From assembly GCA_964017045.1 (NCBI GenBank), contig OZ024809.1, forward strand, positions 13,708,307 through 13,772,306: a DNA stretch of 64,000 bases, written 5' to 3'. This DNA is from Omphiscola glabra (taxonomy: Eukaryota; Mollusca; Gastropoda; Lymnaeidae). Made by a program: the position numbers and the translations under genes. Below, in pieces: positions 1-11,165 of this stretch. The stretch's first letter is position 1. Every line of letters starts with the position of its first letter. The notes below the pieces were generated by a model. The model was not told the DNA's origin and ran no database searches. It saw nothing but the letters and a program-made list of their open reading frames with translations.

Positions 1-126
1 ATTTGGGTGTTGAAATATGTAGCGAAACGTTGACCGTGCATTGCAAAGTCTAAATTGTTAAGAAGTGTGTTCCCACTTAAAGTTGTTTGCCATTGCCTTG
101 TGTGATAAAAGCTTTGACTTATGAAA

Positions 127-435
127 GCACCAGCAGTCTGTAATGTCAGGGATATTGAACGTACCAGCAGTCTATAATGTCAGGGCTATTGAACGAACCA
201 GCAGTCTATAATGTCAGGGCTATTGAACGTACCAGCAGTCTGTAATGTCAGGGCTATTGAACGTGCCAGCAGTCTATAATGTCAGGGCTATTGAAAGTAC
301 AAGCAGCCTATAATGTCAGGGCTATTGAACATACCAGCAGTCTATAATGTCAGGTCTATTGAACGTACCAGCAGTATATAATGTCAGGGCTATTGAACGT
401 ACCAGCAGTCTATAATGCCAGGGCTCTTGTACGAA
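127..435. repeat. 34-bp minisatellite, about 9 copies
   Basis: Head-to-tail copies of a 34-bp unit containing CAGCAGTCTATAATGTCAGG and ending GCTATTGAACGT. Copies differ by single substitutions, and the last is degraded (GCTCTTGTACG). No reading frame of interest is present. Confidence 0.95.
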
Positions 436-515
436 AAGAAGAAGGTATTATTTTTGGTACACATTTACTTTTGTTGCGTAGAAAAATTTGCTTTTTTTAG
501 TATATCTTATGATCA

Positions 516-720
516 GTGGGGTAGTTGGTATATCATATGCCTATTGGGGTAGTTGGTATATCATATGACCAGTGGTCAGTGGCGTAGTTAGTACATCATC
601 TGGTTAGTGGGGTAGTTGGTATATCATATGCCTATTGGGGTAGTTGGTATATCATATGACCAGTGGTCAGTGGCGTAGTTAGTACATCATCTGGTTAGTG
701 GGGTAGTTGGTATAGCATTA
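516..720. repeat. 91-bp tandem repeat, about 2.3 copies
   Basis: The motif GTGGGGTAGTTGGTATATCA recurs at 516, 607 and 698, an exact 91-bp period. Each unit contains an internal partial duplication of GGGGTAGTTGGTATATCATA, so the array is itself built from shorter related segments. Confidence 0.9.
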
Positions 721-810
721 TGATCACTTAAATTGGCCAAAAATGCAATGTCAACATAATGCACATACAAAATAATCCACATTAAGTACTGAATTAGAAA
801 GAAAATAAGT

Positions 811-932
811 GCCCCCCCACCCTCCACCCCTCTCCCCGTGCAATAACAATTCACAAAATAGACACTACATTTATTTCAATCAAAGGAAACTTGTCCGTCC
901 ACTGACCCCCCCCCCCAACCCCCCCCCCCCTC
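811..932. repeat. C-rich homopolymer tracts
   Basis: Runs of C at about 811-835 and 906-931 are separated by ordinary AT-rich sequence. They probably mark ends of old interspersed repeats. Long C runs are also frequent sites of length error in assemblies. Confidence 0.6.
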
Positions 933-2385
933 TCGGGCTAATGTCGTTGTATTGCGTGCACTGAAAACGTAAACATTATCATGCCTGAGTAGTGTGTTAG
1001 TCAAAAGTTGTACCCCAACCCAACACCCCCCTCTAATCCCGGCTTACAGCCCTGGAGTGGACGTGTGTTAATTGTAGTCACATCGACAAGGATCTCTGAG
1101 CTGACTGGTCGAGTTAACATGGCAGTTTGTTTTCAGCTTGTAAGTCAATTCTTTTTTTTAAACACTCATCTTGGGTTGTAATCAAATTACATATAATGAA
1201 AATACAAATTATTTATCATACTTTATTAAAATAATATCATAAATGGTAAATAAATTTAAATTGGAGCACTGTAGTGTATGTAGGTAATTGAAACAATTTT
1301 CAAAATGAAGTTATTGCTTTTTGATCTAGTTTGATTCGATGGGGTCTGAAAAATGCAATTCATTGATACCAAATTTATGTTTTTTGGTAGATTTTAAAGA
1401 AAGTTATGATCTTATTTTTGTGAATTATTTGTGTTAAATAACTAAAATAAAACTGGGAACAGATTTGAGAAAGATTTTTATAAAAGAGCAGTCTTGAAGT
1501 TATTTAAGGAATTAATGAAGATATAAAATAACAAACATAATATATATCCGTAATAGTCATAATATTATCCAAATAGACGTCGTTTGGTAAATTCCGCTCA
1601 AAATGACCTCATTTATATTCAAAATGGCCGCCAAATTTCAATATTTGACAATGAACACAACATGATCAACATGAACGATATTATCCAAAATATAGGGGCA
1701 TGCATATCTGATTGTTTGTATTGAAAAGATGTACTAAAATAAGTAGCATATTAACGGGTAATCCTTAGAATATTTAATTTATTTGATATCTCCCAGAACA
1801 AAATCAAAATCTGATGAAAAGTGTACAATATGTACAATATATTATAATAGAGGCTTGGGGTTTCTTTCAATTCTTTATTCTTTTTGCTAAGGTCAGCTTT
1901 AGCCTACAAATTGCAAATATGATTAACACTAAGGAAGTCATGGGTCTTAAAATAAAACAAGTATTTTCATGTGTGTGAAGAATTTGAAAATACAAATTCA
2001 TACTAAATAGATATATATTATAAATCTATTATGAATATAAAACAAATTGTTATTCATATTTTATAATACACATGTCAGGTAGCTTTAAAGCTATTTAGTA
2101 ACAAGATCACTTAAGATTTAAAAATGATTTGCTAAGGTGGACAGGAGCAAATTTCTACAGTCTTGAAAATGGTATCCATGGAGGAAACACCCACGTCGTG
2201 TTTATTTTGAAAATTTAAAAGATTGTGGGGTCGGTTGGGGGCAGTTTTTATTTGCCCATTATTGTAGATAATTGGATGGAACATTAGACATTTATATAAT
2301 CAGTTGTTATTTCCATTCTAATAGGTGCGGCACGGATGAACCAGTGGCACAGACAGCGAAGCGGCATGGACTGATACATGAACGG
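933..2385. other. AT-rich non-coding stretch
   Basis: I see no gene on either strand. The stretch is AT-rich with many stops in all frames. Short segments such as CAAAATGGCCGCCAAATTTC near 1620 look like decayed interspersed repeat, but no termini can be defined. Around 2310-2375 a segment (TTATTTCCATTCTAATAGG, then GCGGCAC motifs) matches the junction sequence at about 6890 and 7190, so it belongs to the satellite family that resumes at 6.7 kb. Confidence 0.6.
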
Positions 2386-2387
2386 AG

Positions 2388-2690
2388 GTACCACCACCAC
2401 ATCAACCATCACCACCACATCCACCACCACCACAAAATGCAACATCACCACATCCAACAAAAAGATCTCCACCACCAGCATATCTAACACTACCACCAAC
2501 ACTTCAACCTCATCGACCATCAACACCACCACCTATACAACCACCGCCACCACCACCACATACACCACCAGCAGCAACAGCACCAAACCTCCACTACATC
2601 CACCCCACCACTTCCCCACCACCACATTCGTCATCCACCACAAACATTTCCACATCTACCACCACTAACACCACCACCTCCATCTACTTG
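2388..2690. repeat. ACC/CAC trinucleotide-rich array
   Basis: Imperfect (ACC)n and (CAC)n sequence, with interruptions such as ATC and ACA. It yields threonine-, histidine- or valine-rich frames that have no domain character. It forms the left bracket of the G-rich satellite block; a similar array is present at 6.0-6.6 kb. Confidence 0.9.
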
Positions 2691-2850
2691 TTAGGTTGGG
2701 GGTATCCTTTGTTAGGTTTGGGTATCCTTTGTTATGTTGGGGTATCCTTGATAGGTTGGGGTATCCTTTGTTAGGTTGGGGTATTCTTTGTTATGTTGTG
2801 GGTATCCTTATTAGGTTAAAGTGTCTTTTTTAGGTTGAGGGTGGTAAACG
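2691..2850. repeat. about 21-24-bp tandem repeat, about 6-7 copies
   Basis: Copies of TTAGGTTGGGGTATCCTTTG with small length changes. The motif grades into the longer G-rich satellite that follows, which also uses TTAGGTTGGGG and GTGTCCTTT. Confidence 0.85.
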
Positions 2851-5800
2851 GTGCGGCCCTATTTAAATTGAGGATTTCTTTTTAGATTTTGGGTGTCTTT
2901 ATTTTTTTAGGTTGGGATGGCAACCGAAAGCTGCTTCCCAGGAGCTGGCGATCGTGGTGTCTTTTTTCGTTTATGGATTCCTCTTTTAGGTTCCTGGTGT
3001 CCTTTTTTATGTTTGGGGTAGCGCCTGGGAGTTGGCAAACGAGAGCTGGTGACCCAGAGCTGGCGATCGGGAGCTGGTGACCGGGCTGTTCTTTGTTAGA
3101 TTCGGGGTGTCCTTTTTTAGGCTTGGGGTGGCGCCCGGGGTGGTTTTTTTTTGGGATTCCTCTTTTAGGTTCCTGGTGTCCCTTTTTATTTTGGGGGTGG
3201 CGCCTGGGAGCTAGCAAGCGGGAGCTAGTGATCCGGAGCTGGTGATTGGGAGCTGGTGACTGGGCTGTCCTTTGTTAGGTTCGGGGTGTCCTTTTTTAGG
3301 TTAGGGGCGGCGACTGGGGTGGGTTTTTTTTTGTTTAGGGATTCCTCTCTTGCGTTCTTGTTGTCCTTTTTTAGGTTGGGGGCGCCCGGGAGCTGGCGAA
3401 CGAAAGCTGGTGATCCGGAGCTGGCGATCGGAAGCTTGTTCACGGGATGTCCTTTGTAATGTTCGGGGTGTCTTTTTTTTTGTTTAAGGATTCCTCTCTT
3501 AGGTTCCTGGTGTCCTTTTTTATGTTGGAGGCGCCCGGGAGCTGGCGAACGAGAGCTGGTAACCCGGAGCTGGCGATCGGAAGCTGGTGACCGGGATGTC
3601 CTTTGTAATGTTCGGGGTGCCCTTTTTTAGGTTGGGGTGGCTTCCCGAAAGCTGGCAAACGGGAGCTAGTGATCCGGAGCTGGTGACCGGTTGCTGGTGC
3701 CCGGGCTGTCCTTGGTTAGGTTTGGAGTGTCCTTTTTTTTGTGGGGGGGAGGGGGGTACTTTTTATGTTGGGGTGGCGCCCGGGAGCTGGCAAACGAGAG
3801 CTGGTGATCCGGAGCTGGCGATTGGGAGCTGGTGACCGGGCTGTCCTTTGTTAGGTTCGGGGTGTCCTTTTTAGGTTGGGTGCGGCGACTGGGTGTTTTT
3901 TTTGTTTGTTTAGGGATTCCTCTCTTGCGTTCGTGTTGTCCTTGTTTATGTTGGGGCCGCCCGGGAGTTGGCAAACGAGAGCTGGTGTCCCGGAGCTGGC
4001 GATCGGGAGCTGTTGACCGGGCAGTTCTTTGTTAGGTTCGGGTAGTCCTTTTTTTTTAGGTTTAGTGTGGCGCCCGAGTTGTTTTATTTGTTTAGGGATT
4101 CCCTTTTTAGGTTTCTGGTGTCCCTTTTTAGGTTGGAGTAGGGCCTGGGAGCTAGCAAGCGGGAGCTAGTGATCCGGAGCTGGTGATTGGGAGCTGGTGA
4201 CTGGGCTGTCCTTTGTTAGGTTCGGGGTGTCCTTTTTTAGGTTAGGGGCGGCGACTGGGGTGGGTTTTTTTTTGTTTAGGGATTCCTCTCTTGCGTTCTT
4301 GTTGTCCTTTTTTAGGTTGGGGGCGCCCGGGAGCTGGCGAACGAAAGCTGGTGATCCGGAGCTGGCGATCGGAAGCTTGCTCACGGGATGTCCTTTGTAA
4401 TGTTCGGGGTGTCTTTTTTTTTGTTTAAGGATTCCTCTCTTAGGTTCCTGGTGTCCTTTTTTATGTTGGAGGCGCCCGGGAGCTGGCGAACGAGAGCTGG
4501 TAACCCGGAGCTGGCGATCGGAAGCTGGTGACCGGGATGTCCTTTGTAATGTTCGGGAAGCCCTTTTTTAGGTTGGGGTGGCTTCCCGAAAGCTGGCAAA
4601 CGGGAGCTAGTGATCCGGAGCTGGTGACCGGTTGCTGGTGCCCGGGCTGTCCTTCGTTAGGTTTGGAGTGTCCTTTTTTTTGGGGGGGGGGGGGGGAGGG
4701 GGGTACTTTTTATGTTGGGGTGGCGCCCGGGAGCTGGCAAACGAAAGCTGGTGATCCGGAGCTGGCGATTGGGAGCTGGTGACCGGGCTGTCCTTTGTTA
4801 GGTTCGGGGTGTCCTTTTTAGGTTTGGTGCGGCGACTGGGTGGTTTTTTTTTTGTTTAGGGATTCCTCTCTTGCGTTCGTGTTGTCCTTGTTTATGTTGG
4901 GGCCGCCCGGGAGTTGGCAAACGAGAGCTGGTGTCCCGGAGCTGGCGATCGGGAGCTGTTGACCGGGCAGTTCTTTGTTAGGTTCGGGTAGTTATTTATT
5001 TTTAGGTTTAGTGTGGCGCCCGAGTTGTTTTATTTGTTTAGGGATTCCCTTTTTAGGTTTCTGGTGTCCCTTTTTAGGTTGGAGTAGCGCCTGGGAGCTA
5101 GCAAGCGGGAGCTAGTGATCCGGAGCTGGTGACCGGTTGCTGGTGACCGGGCTGTCCTTGGTTAGGTTTGGAGTGTCCTTTTTTTTGGGGGGGTGTGTTC
5201 CTTTTATGTTGTGGTGGCGCCCGGGAGCTGGCAAAAGAGAGCTGGTGACCCGGAGCTGGCGATCGGGAGCTGGTGACCGGGATGTCCTTTGTAATGTTCA
5301 GGGTGCCCTTTTTTAGGTTGGGGTGGCTTCCCGGAAGCTGGCAAATGGGAGCTAGTGATCCGGAGCTGGTGACCGGTTGCTCGTGACCGGGCTGTCCTCG
5401 TTTAGGTTTGGAGTGTCCATTTTTTTTTTTTTGGGGGGGGGGGGGGTTTAGGTTTGGGACGGCGACTTGGGTGGGTTTTGTTTTGTTTAGGGATTCCTCT
5501 CTTGCGTTCCTTTTGTCCTTTTTTTATGTTGGGGTCCCCCGGGAGCTGGCGAACGAGAGCTGGTGACCCGAAGCTGGCGATCGGGAGCTGGTGACTGAGC
5601 TATCTTTTGTTATGTTCGGGCTGTCGTTTTTTAGGTTGGGGTTGGCGACCGGTGTCTTTTATTTTGTTTAGGGATTCCTCTTTTAGGTTTATGGTGTCTC
5701 TTTTTATGTTGGGGTGGCATTTGGAAGCTGGCATACGGGAGCTAGTGATCCGGAGCTGGCGATTGGGAGCTGGTGACCGGGCTTTCCTTTTTTAGGTTCG

Positions 5801-5998
5801 GGGTGTCCTTATTTGGGTTGGGGTGGTAAACGGGGTGTCTTTTTTTGTTTAGGGATTCCTCTCTTAGGCTCCTGGTGTCCTTTTTTATGTTGAGGGCGCC
5901 CTGGAGCTGGCGAACGAGAGCTGGTGACCCAGAGCTGGCGATCGGGAGCTGGTGACCGGGCTGTACTTTGTTATGTTCGGGGTTTCCTTTTTTAGGCT
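2851..5998. repeat. G-rich complex satellite with 941-bp higher-order duplication
   Basis: Monomers of variable length combine a T-rich part (GTTTAGGGATTCCTCT, GGTGTCCTTTTTTAGG) with runs of a 14-bp subunit of the type GAGCTGGCGATCGG or GAGCTGGTGACCGG. A block starting near 3222 is repeated from 4163 with an exact 941-bp offset, kept at several internal landmarks. A third partial copy begins near 5100. Long G runs occur at about 4680-4700 and 5430-5450. All short reading frames here are by-products of the repeat. Confidence 0.92.
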
Positions 5999-6017
5999 GG
6001 GTGTGTACTTTGTTTTT

Positions 6018-6612
6018 ACTACATCTACTACCACCACCTCTTCTACTACCACCACCTCTTCTACTACCACCACCTCTTCTACTACCACCACCTCTTCTAC
6101 TACCACCAACTCTTCTACTACCACCAACTGTACTAACACCTCCCCCACTATCCCCACTTACACAACCACCTCCACACCCCGCCATCACCTCCACAACCAC
6201 CATCTCTTCCTACACAAACACTTCCACCAACACATCTACAATCACCTCCACCAAACCCCCCAAACCCCAAAATCTCCACCACCACCTTCTATACCAACAT
6301 CTCCACCACCACCTTCTCCACCAACATCTCCACCAACACCTCCACTAACACATCCACCACCACTCCCTCCACCAACACATCTTCAGACACCTCCACCAAA
6401 CCCCCTAACCCCAACACCCCCACCTCCACCACCACCTTCACCACCAACTTCACCACCAACTTCACCAACACATCCACCAACAACTCCATCACCACCTCCT
6501 CCACCAACACCTTCACCGACACCTCCACCTCCTCCACCAACACCTCCATCACAACCTCCAGCATCACCTCCACCAACACCACCACCAACATATCCACCAG
6601 TACCTCCACCAA
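6018..6612. repeat. 18-bp array then ACC-rich low-complexity array
   Basis: About six copies of an 18-bp unit (CTTCTACTACCACCACCT) at about 6040-6125 are followed by imperfect (CCA)n/(CCACCAACA)n to about 6612. The plus strand shows a proline/threonine-rich open frame of 228 codons with no domain features, which I read as repeat translation. This is the right bracket of the G-rich block. Confidence 0.88.
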
Positions 6613-6721
6613 CACCTAGTAGCAGACGTCGGAATTAGGAGAGGCAAAGGACATCACAGGGTGTAGACGATGGCAGTGGGAGCGGATGATGGCCCCAGGA
6701 AAGAGAAGCGGCACGGACGTA

Positions 6722-7300
6722 GGTGTAAATATGTTTATTTTATACATGTTAATTGGTTTATTTTTGTGTCTTATTCTTTGCTAATTGGTACATGTTTGTG
6801 GGTTTTCCTAAGCTTATTGGTGTATGTATGGGTATTGTTTTATGGTTAATTGGTATATGTATCTGTGGTATTCACATGCCAATTGATATGTGTTATTTCC
6901 ATGCTAATAGGAGCGGCACCGGGAAGAATGAGCGGCACTCGACATTAAAGGGTGTAGACTTTGGCACTGGGAGCTGACGATTGCACCAGGACAGAGAAGC
7001 GGCACGGACGTAGGTGTATATATGTTTATTTTATACATGTTAATTGGTTTGTTTGTGTCTTATTCTTTGCTAATTGCTACATGATTGTGGGTTATTCCTA
7101 AGCTTATAGGTGTATGTATGTGTATTATTATATGGCTAATTGGTCTATGTATCTGTGGTATTCACAAACCATTTGATATGTGTTATGTCTATGCTAATAG
7201 GAGCGGCACGACGAAGAATGAGCGGCACCGGACAACAGCATTGGGAGCGGAAGAAGGCACTTGCAGTGGACGATGGCATTGGGAGCGGATGGCGGCACTG
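6722..7300. repeat. 291-bp tandem duplication
   Basis: The segment beginning ATGTTTATTTTATACATGTT at 6731 recurs at 7022, a 291-bp offset, and similarity continues through AGCGGCAC motifs. Each copy joins AT-rich satellite monomers (TTTCCATGCTAAT) to GC-richer GGCACTGGGAGC sequence. It therefore links the two repeat families on either side. Confidence 0.8.
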
Positions 7301-7595
7301 TTAGCGGACGATGACACTTGGAGCGGACGATGGAACTTGGAGCGGACGATGGTACTGTCAGCTTACGATGGCACTGGGCGAGGACGATGGCACTGGAAGC
7401 AGACGATGGCATTGGGAGCGGACGATGGCACTGGGAGCGGACGATGGCACTGGGAGCGGACGATGGCACTGGGAGAGACGATGGCACTGACAACTTACGA
7501 TGGCACTGGGAGCGGACGATGGCACTGGAAGAGGACGATGGCACTGGCAGCGTATGATGTCACTGGAAGAGGACGATGGCACTGGAAGCGAAAGT
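7228..7595. repeat. 19-bp minisatellite, about 19 copies
   Basis: The unit GCGGACGATGGCACTGGGA recurs at 19-bp spacing (for example ACGATGGC at 7384, 7403, 7422 and 7441). Point variation is common, and one copy is shortened near 7475. Confidence 0.93.
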
Positions 7596-7639
7596 TGTCA
7601 TCAGAACAGAGGAGCTGCAAAAGAACGGCGAAGCGGATC

Positions 7640-10600
7640 TGACTTAGGTGTATCTATGTTTATTATATCTATGTTTATTATATCTATGTTTATTATATTT
7701 TATGTTTATTGGCATAAAATTGTGCTATTTCATTCTAATTGGCATATGTGTGTGTTATTTCATTCTAATTGGCATATGTGTTTGTTATTTCTTTCTAATT
7801 GGCATATGTGTTTGTTATTTCATTGTAATTAACATATTTATGTGTTATTTCATTCTATTTGGCATATGTGTGTGTTATTTCCATTTTAATTGATAATTGT
7901 GTGTGTTTTTTCCATTCTAATTTGCATATGTGTGTTTTATATTATTTTAATTAATTTAAGTTTTTTTTCTTTCCTAAATGTTGTGTTTTTTTCCATGTAA
8001 ATAATATATGTGTGTGTTGTGTCCATGCTAATTGGTATATGTGCATATTATTTCCATACTAATTGATATATACCTGTGTCACTTTCTTGCTTTTTTATAT
8101 GTGTAAGTTATTTCCATGTTTATTGATATATGTGTGTTATTTTCATACTAACTGTTTTTTTAAATAACTATTTCCATGCTATTATAATATGAGTGAGTTA
8201 TATGTTGTATATGCATGTTTAAATCTCCATAATGCTTGGTATATGTATGTATTATCTCCATGCTAATTGGTGTGTGTGTTATTTCCATGCTGTGTGATAT
8301 GTGTGTGTGTCGTTTCATTCTAATTGGCATTTGTGTTTTATTTCATTCTAATTGGCATTTGTGTGTGTTATTTCATTCTAATTGGCATATGTGTGTGTTA
8401 TTTCATTCTAATTGGCATTTGTGTGTGTTATTTCATTCTAATTGGCATTTGTGTTTTATTTCATTCTAATTGGCATTTGTGTTTTATTTCATTCTAATTG
8501 GCATTTGTGTGTGTTATTTCATTCTAATTGGCATATGTGTGTGTTATTTCATTCTAATTGGCATTTGTGTTTTATTTCATTCTAATTGGCATTTGTGTGT
8601 GTTATTTCATTCTAATTGGCATATGTGTGTGTTATTTCATTCTAATTGGCATATGTGTGTGTCGTTTCATTCTAATTGGCATTTGTGTTTTATTTCATTC
8701 TAATTGGCATTTGTGTGTGTTATTTCATTCTAATTGGCATATGTGTGTGTTATTTCATTCTAATTGGCATTTGTGTGTGTTATTTCATTCTAATTGGCAT
8801 TTGTGTTTTATTTCATTCTAATTGGCATTTGTGTTTTATTTCATTCTAATTGGCATTTGTGTGTGTTATTTCATTCTAATTGGCATATGTGTGTGTTATT
8901 TCATTCTAATTGGCATTTGTGTGTGTTATTTCATTCTAATTGGTATATGTGTTTTATTTCATTCTAATTGGCATATGTGTGTTATTTCATTCTAATTTGT
9001 ATATGTGTGTGTTGTGTTATTCTAATTTATATAAGTTTTATTTCTATCCTAAATACAGTGTCTTATTTCCATGTAAAGTATAATATGTGTGTGTTTTTTC
9101 CATGCTAACTTTTTTTTAATATTTATTTTCATGCTATTGTAATATGGAAGTTATTTCTGTCCTAATTGATATATATGTGTCTTTTATTTCCATGCTATAT
9201 TATATATGTGTGTTATTTTATTTTAATTGTCATATTTGTGTGTTATTTCATTCTAATTGGCATATGTGTGTTATTTCATTTTAATTGTCATATGTGTGTG
9301 TTATTTCATTCTAATTGGCATATGTGTGTTATTTCATTCTAATTGGCATATGTGTGTTATGTTATTTTAATTGAATTAATTTTTATTTCTATCCTAAATG
9401 TTGTTAGTTATTTCCATGTAAATAATATATGTGTGTGTTATGTCTATGCTAATTGGTATAAGTGCATGTTATTTCCATGCTAATTGATATATATCTGTGT
9501 CATTTTCATGTTTTTTTATATGTGTGTGTTATTTCCATGCTCTTTTATATACGTGTTATTTTCATGCTGTTTTTTTTTAAATTTATTTCCATGCTATTAT
9601 AATATGAGTGAGTTATTTCTGTCCTAATTGATATAAATATATGTTCTGCTATTTCCATCCTAATTGATATATGGATATTTTCCTTATATGTTGTATATGC
9701 ATGTTTAAATCTCCATCATGCTTGGTATATGTATGTATTATATCCATGCTAATTGATCTATGTGTGTGTTATTTCCATGCTGTGTGATATATGTGTGTTA
9801 TTTCATTCTAATTTGTATTTGTGTGTGTTGTTTCATTCTAATTTGTATTTGTGTGTGTTGTTTCATTCTAATTTATTTAAGTTTTATTTCTATCCTAAAT
9901 GTAGTTATTTATTTTTATGTAAAAATATGTGTGTGTGTTATTTCCACGCTAATTGGTATATGTGTGTTATTTCCTTGCTTTTTTGTATATGTTTGTATTA
10001 TTTCCATCCTAACTGGTTTATTATATTTATTTCCATGCTATAGTAATATGTGTGAGTTATTTTTGTCCTATTTGATATATATATATATATCTGTTATTTC
10101 CATGCTATGTTATATATGTGTGTGTTATTTCATTATAATTGGCACATGTGTATTTCATGTTAATTGGCATATTTGTGTGTTATTTCATTATTTTGGGCAT
10201 ATGTGTGTTATTTCATTCTAATTGGCATATGTGTGTGTTATTTTATTCTAATTGGCATAAGTGTGTGTTATTTCCATTCTAATTTTTATGTTTGTTTTAT
10301 TTCCATGTAAGTAATATATGTGTGTTATTTCCATGCTAGTTGCTTAATGTATGTTTTTTATTTTGGTGCTAATTGGTAATTATGTGTGCTATTTCCATGC
10401 TACTTGGTATATTTATGTATTATTTCAATGCTAATTGGAAATTGTAAGTGCTATTTACATGCTTATTAATATATGTATGTGTTCTTTCCAATCTAATGTT
10501 ATGTCTTTTATTTAAAAAATTGGCATATGTATGTATTACACCCATGCTAATAGGCAATGTGTGTGTTATTTCTAGTCTAATTTATATAGATGGGTGTTAA

Positions 10601-11165
10601 CTCCTTGCTAATGGATACATGTGTTATTTTAATCCCATTTGGTATATGCTCGTGCTATCTCCATGCTGTGTGGTATATGTAGGTGTTATGGAAATGCTAA
10701 TTGGTATTTGGGTTTTATTTTGATGCTATTGATAGGTATGTGTTATTTACCTTCTAATTGATATATAAGCGTGTTTTCCACATTTCTAATTGGCATATTT
10801 TCTTTCCAATAAGTATATGTATGTGATATATTTTTATCCAATTTGTATATGTATGTGTTTTATTTCCATGTTAATTAGTATATATATATGTATATATATA
10901 TGTATATATATATATGTGTGTGTTATTATCATGCAATTTAGTACATTTATGTGTGTTATTTTTATGGAAATAAGTATATGAATGTGTTTTATTTCCTTGG
11001 CAATGACTTTATGACTGTTATTTCTCTGCCATTTACTATATGCATGTGTTTTTCATGCCAATTAGAATATGAATGTGTTTTTGCAATGCCAATAAGCATA
11101 TTTTTGTGTTATTTCTATGCCAGTAAGTTTATATATGTCATGTTTTATTTCCACGCCAATTAGTA
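7640..11165. repeat. AT-rich satellite, monomer about 26-32 bp, heterogeneous
   Basis: Copies built on TTATTTCATTCTAATTGGCA or TTATTTCCATGCTAATTGGT plus a variable (TG)n tail. The block 8310-9000 is regular and recently amplified. The flanks at 7650-8300 and 9000-11165 are much more diverged. Moving right, the CTAATTGG core changes to CCAATTAG, the core of the 66-bp satellite, so both belong to one superfamily. Confidence 0.9.

Noticed and set aside
5952..6638. 228-codon proline/threonine-rich frame resembling a mucin or extensin
   Set aside because: It is translation of (ACC)n/(CCA)n low-complexity DNA running straight out of the G-rich satellite; other frames are equally open and no signal peptide or flanking domain exists.
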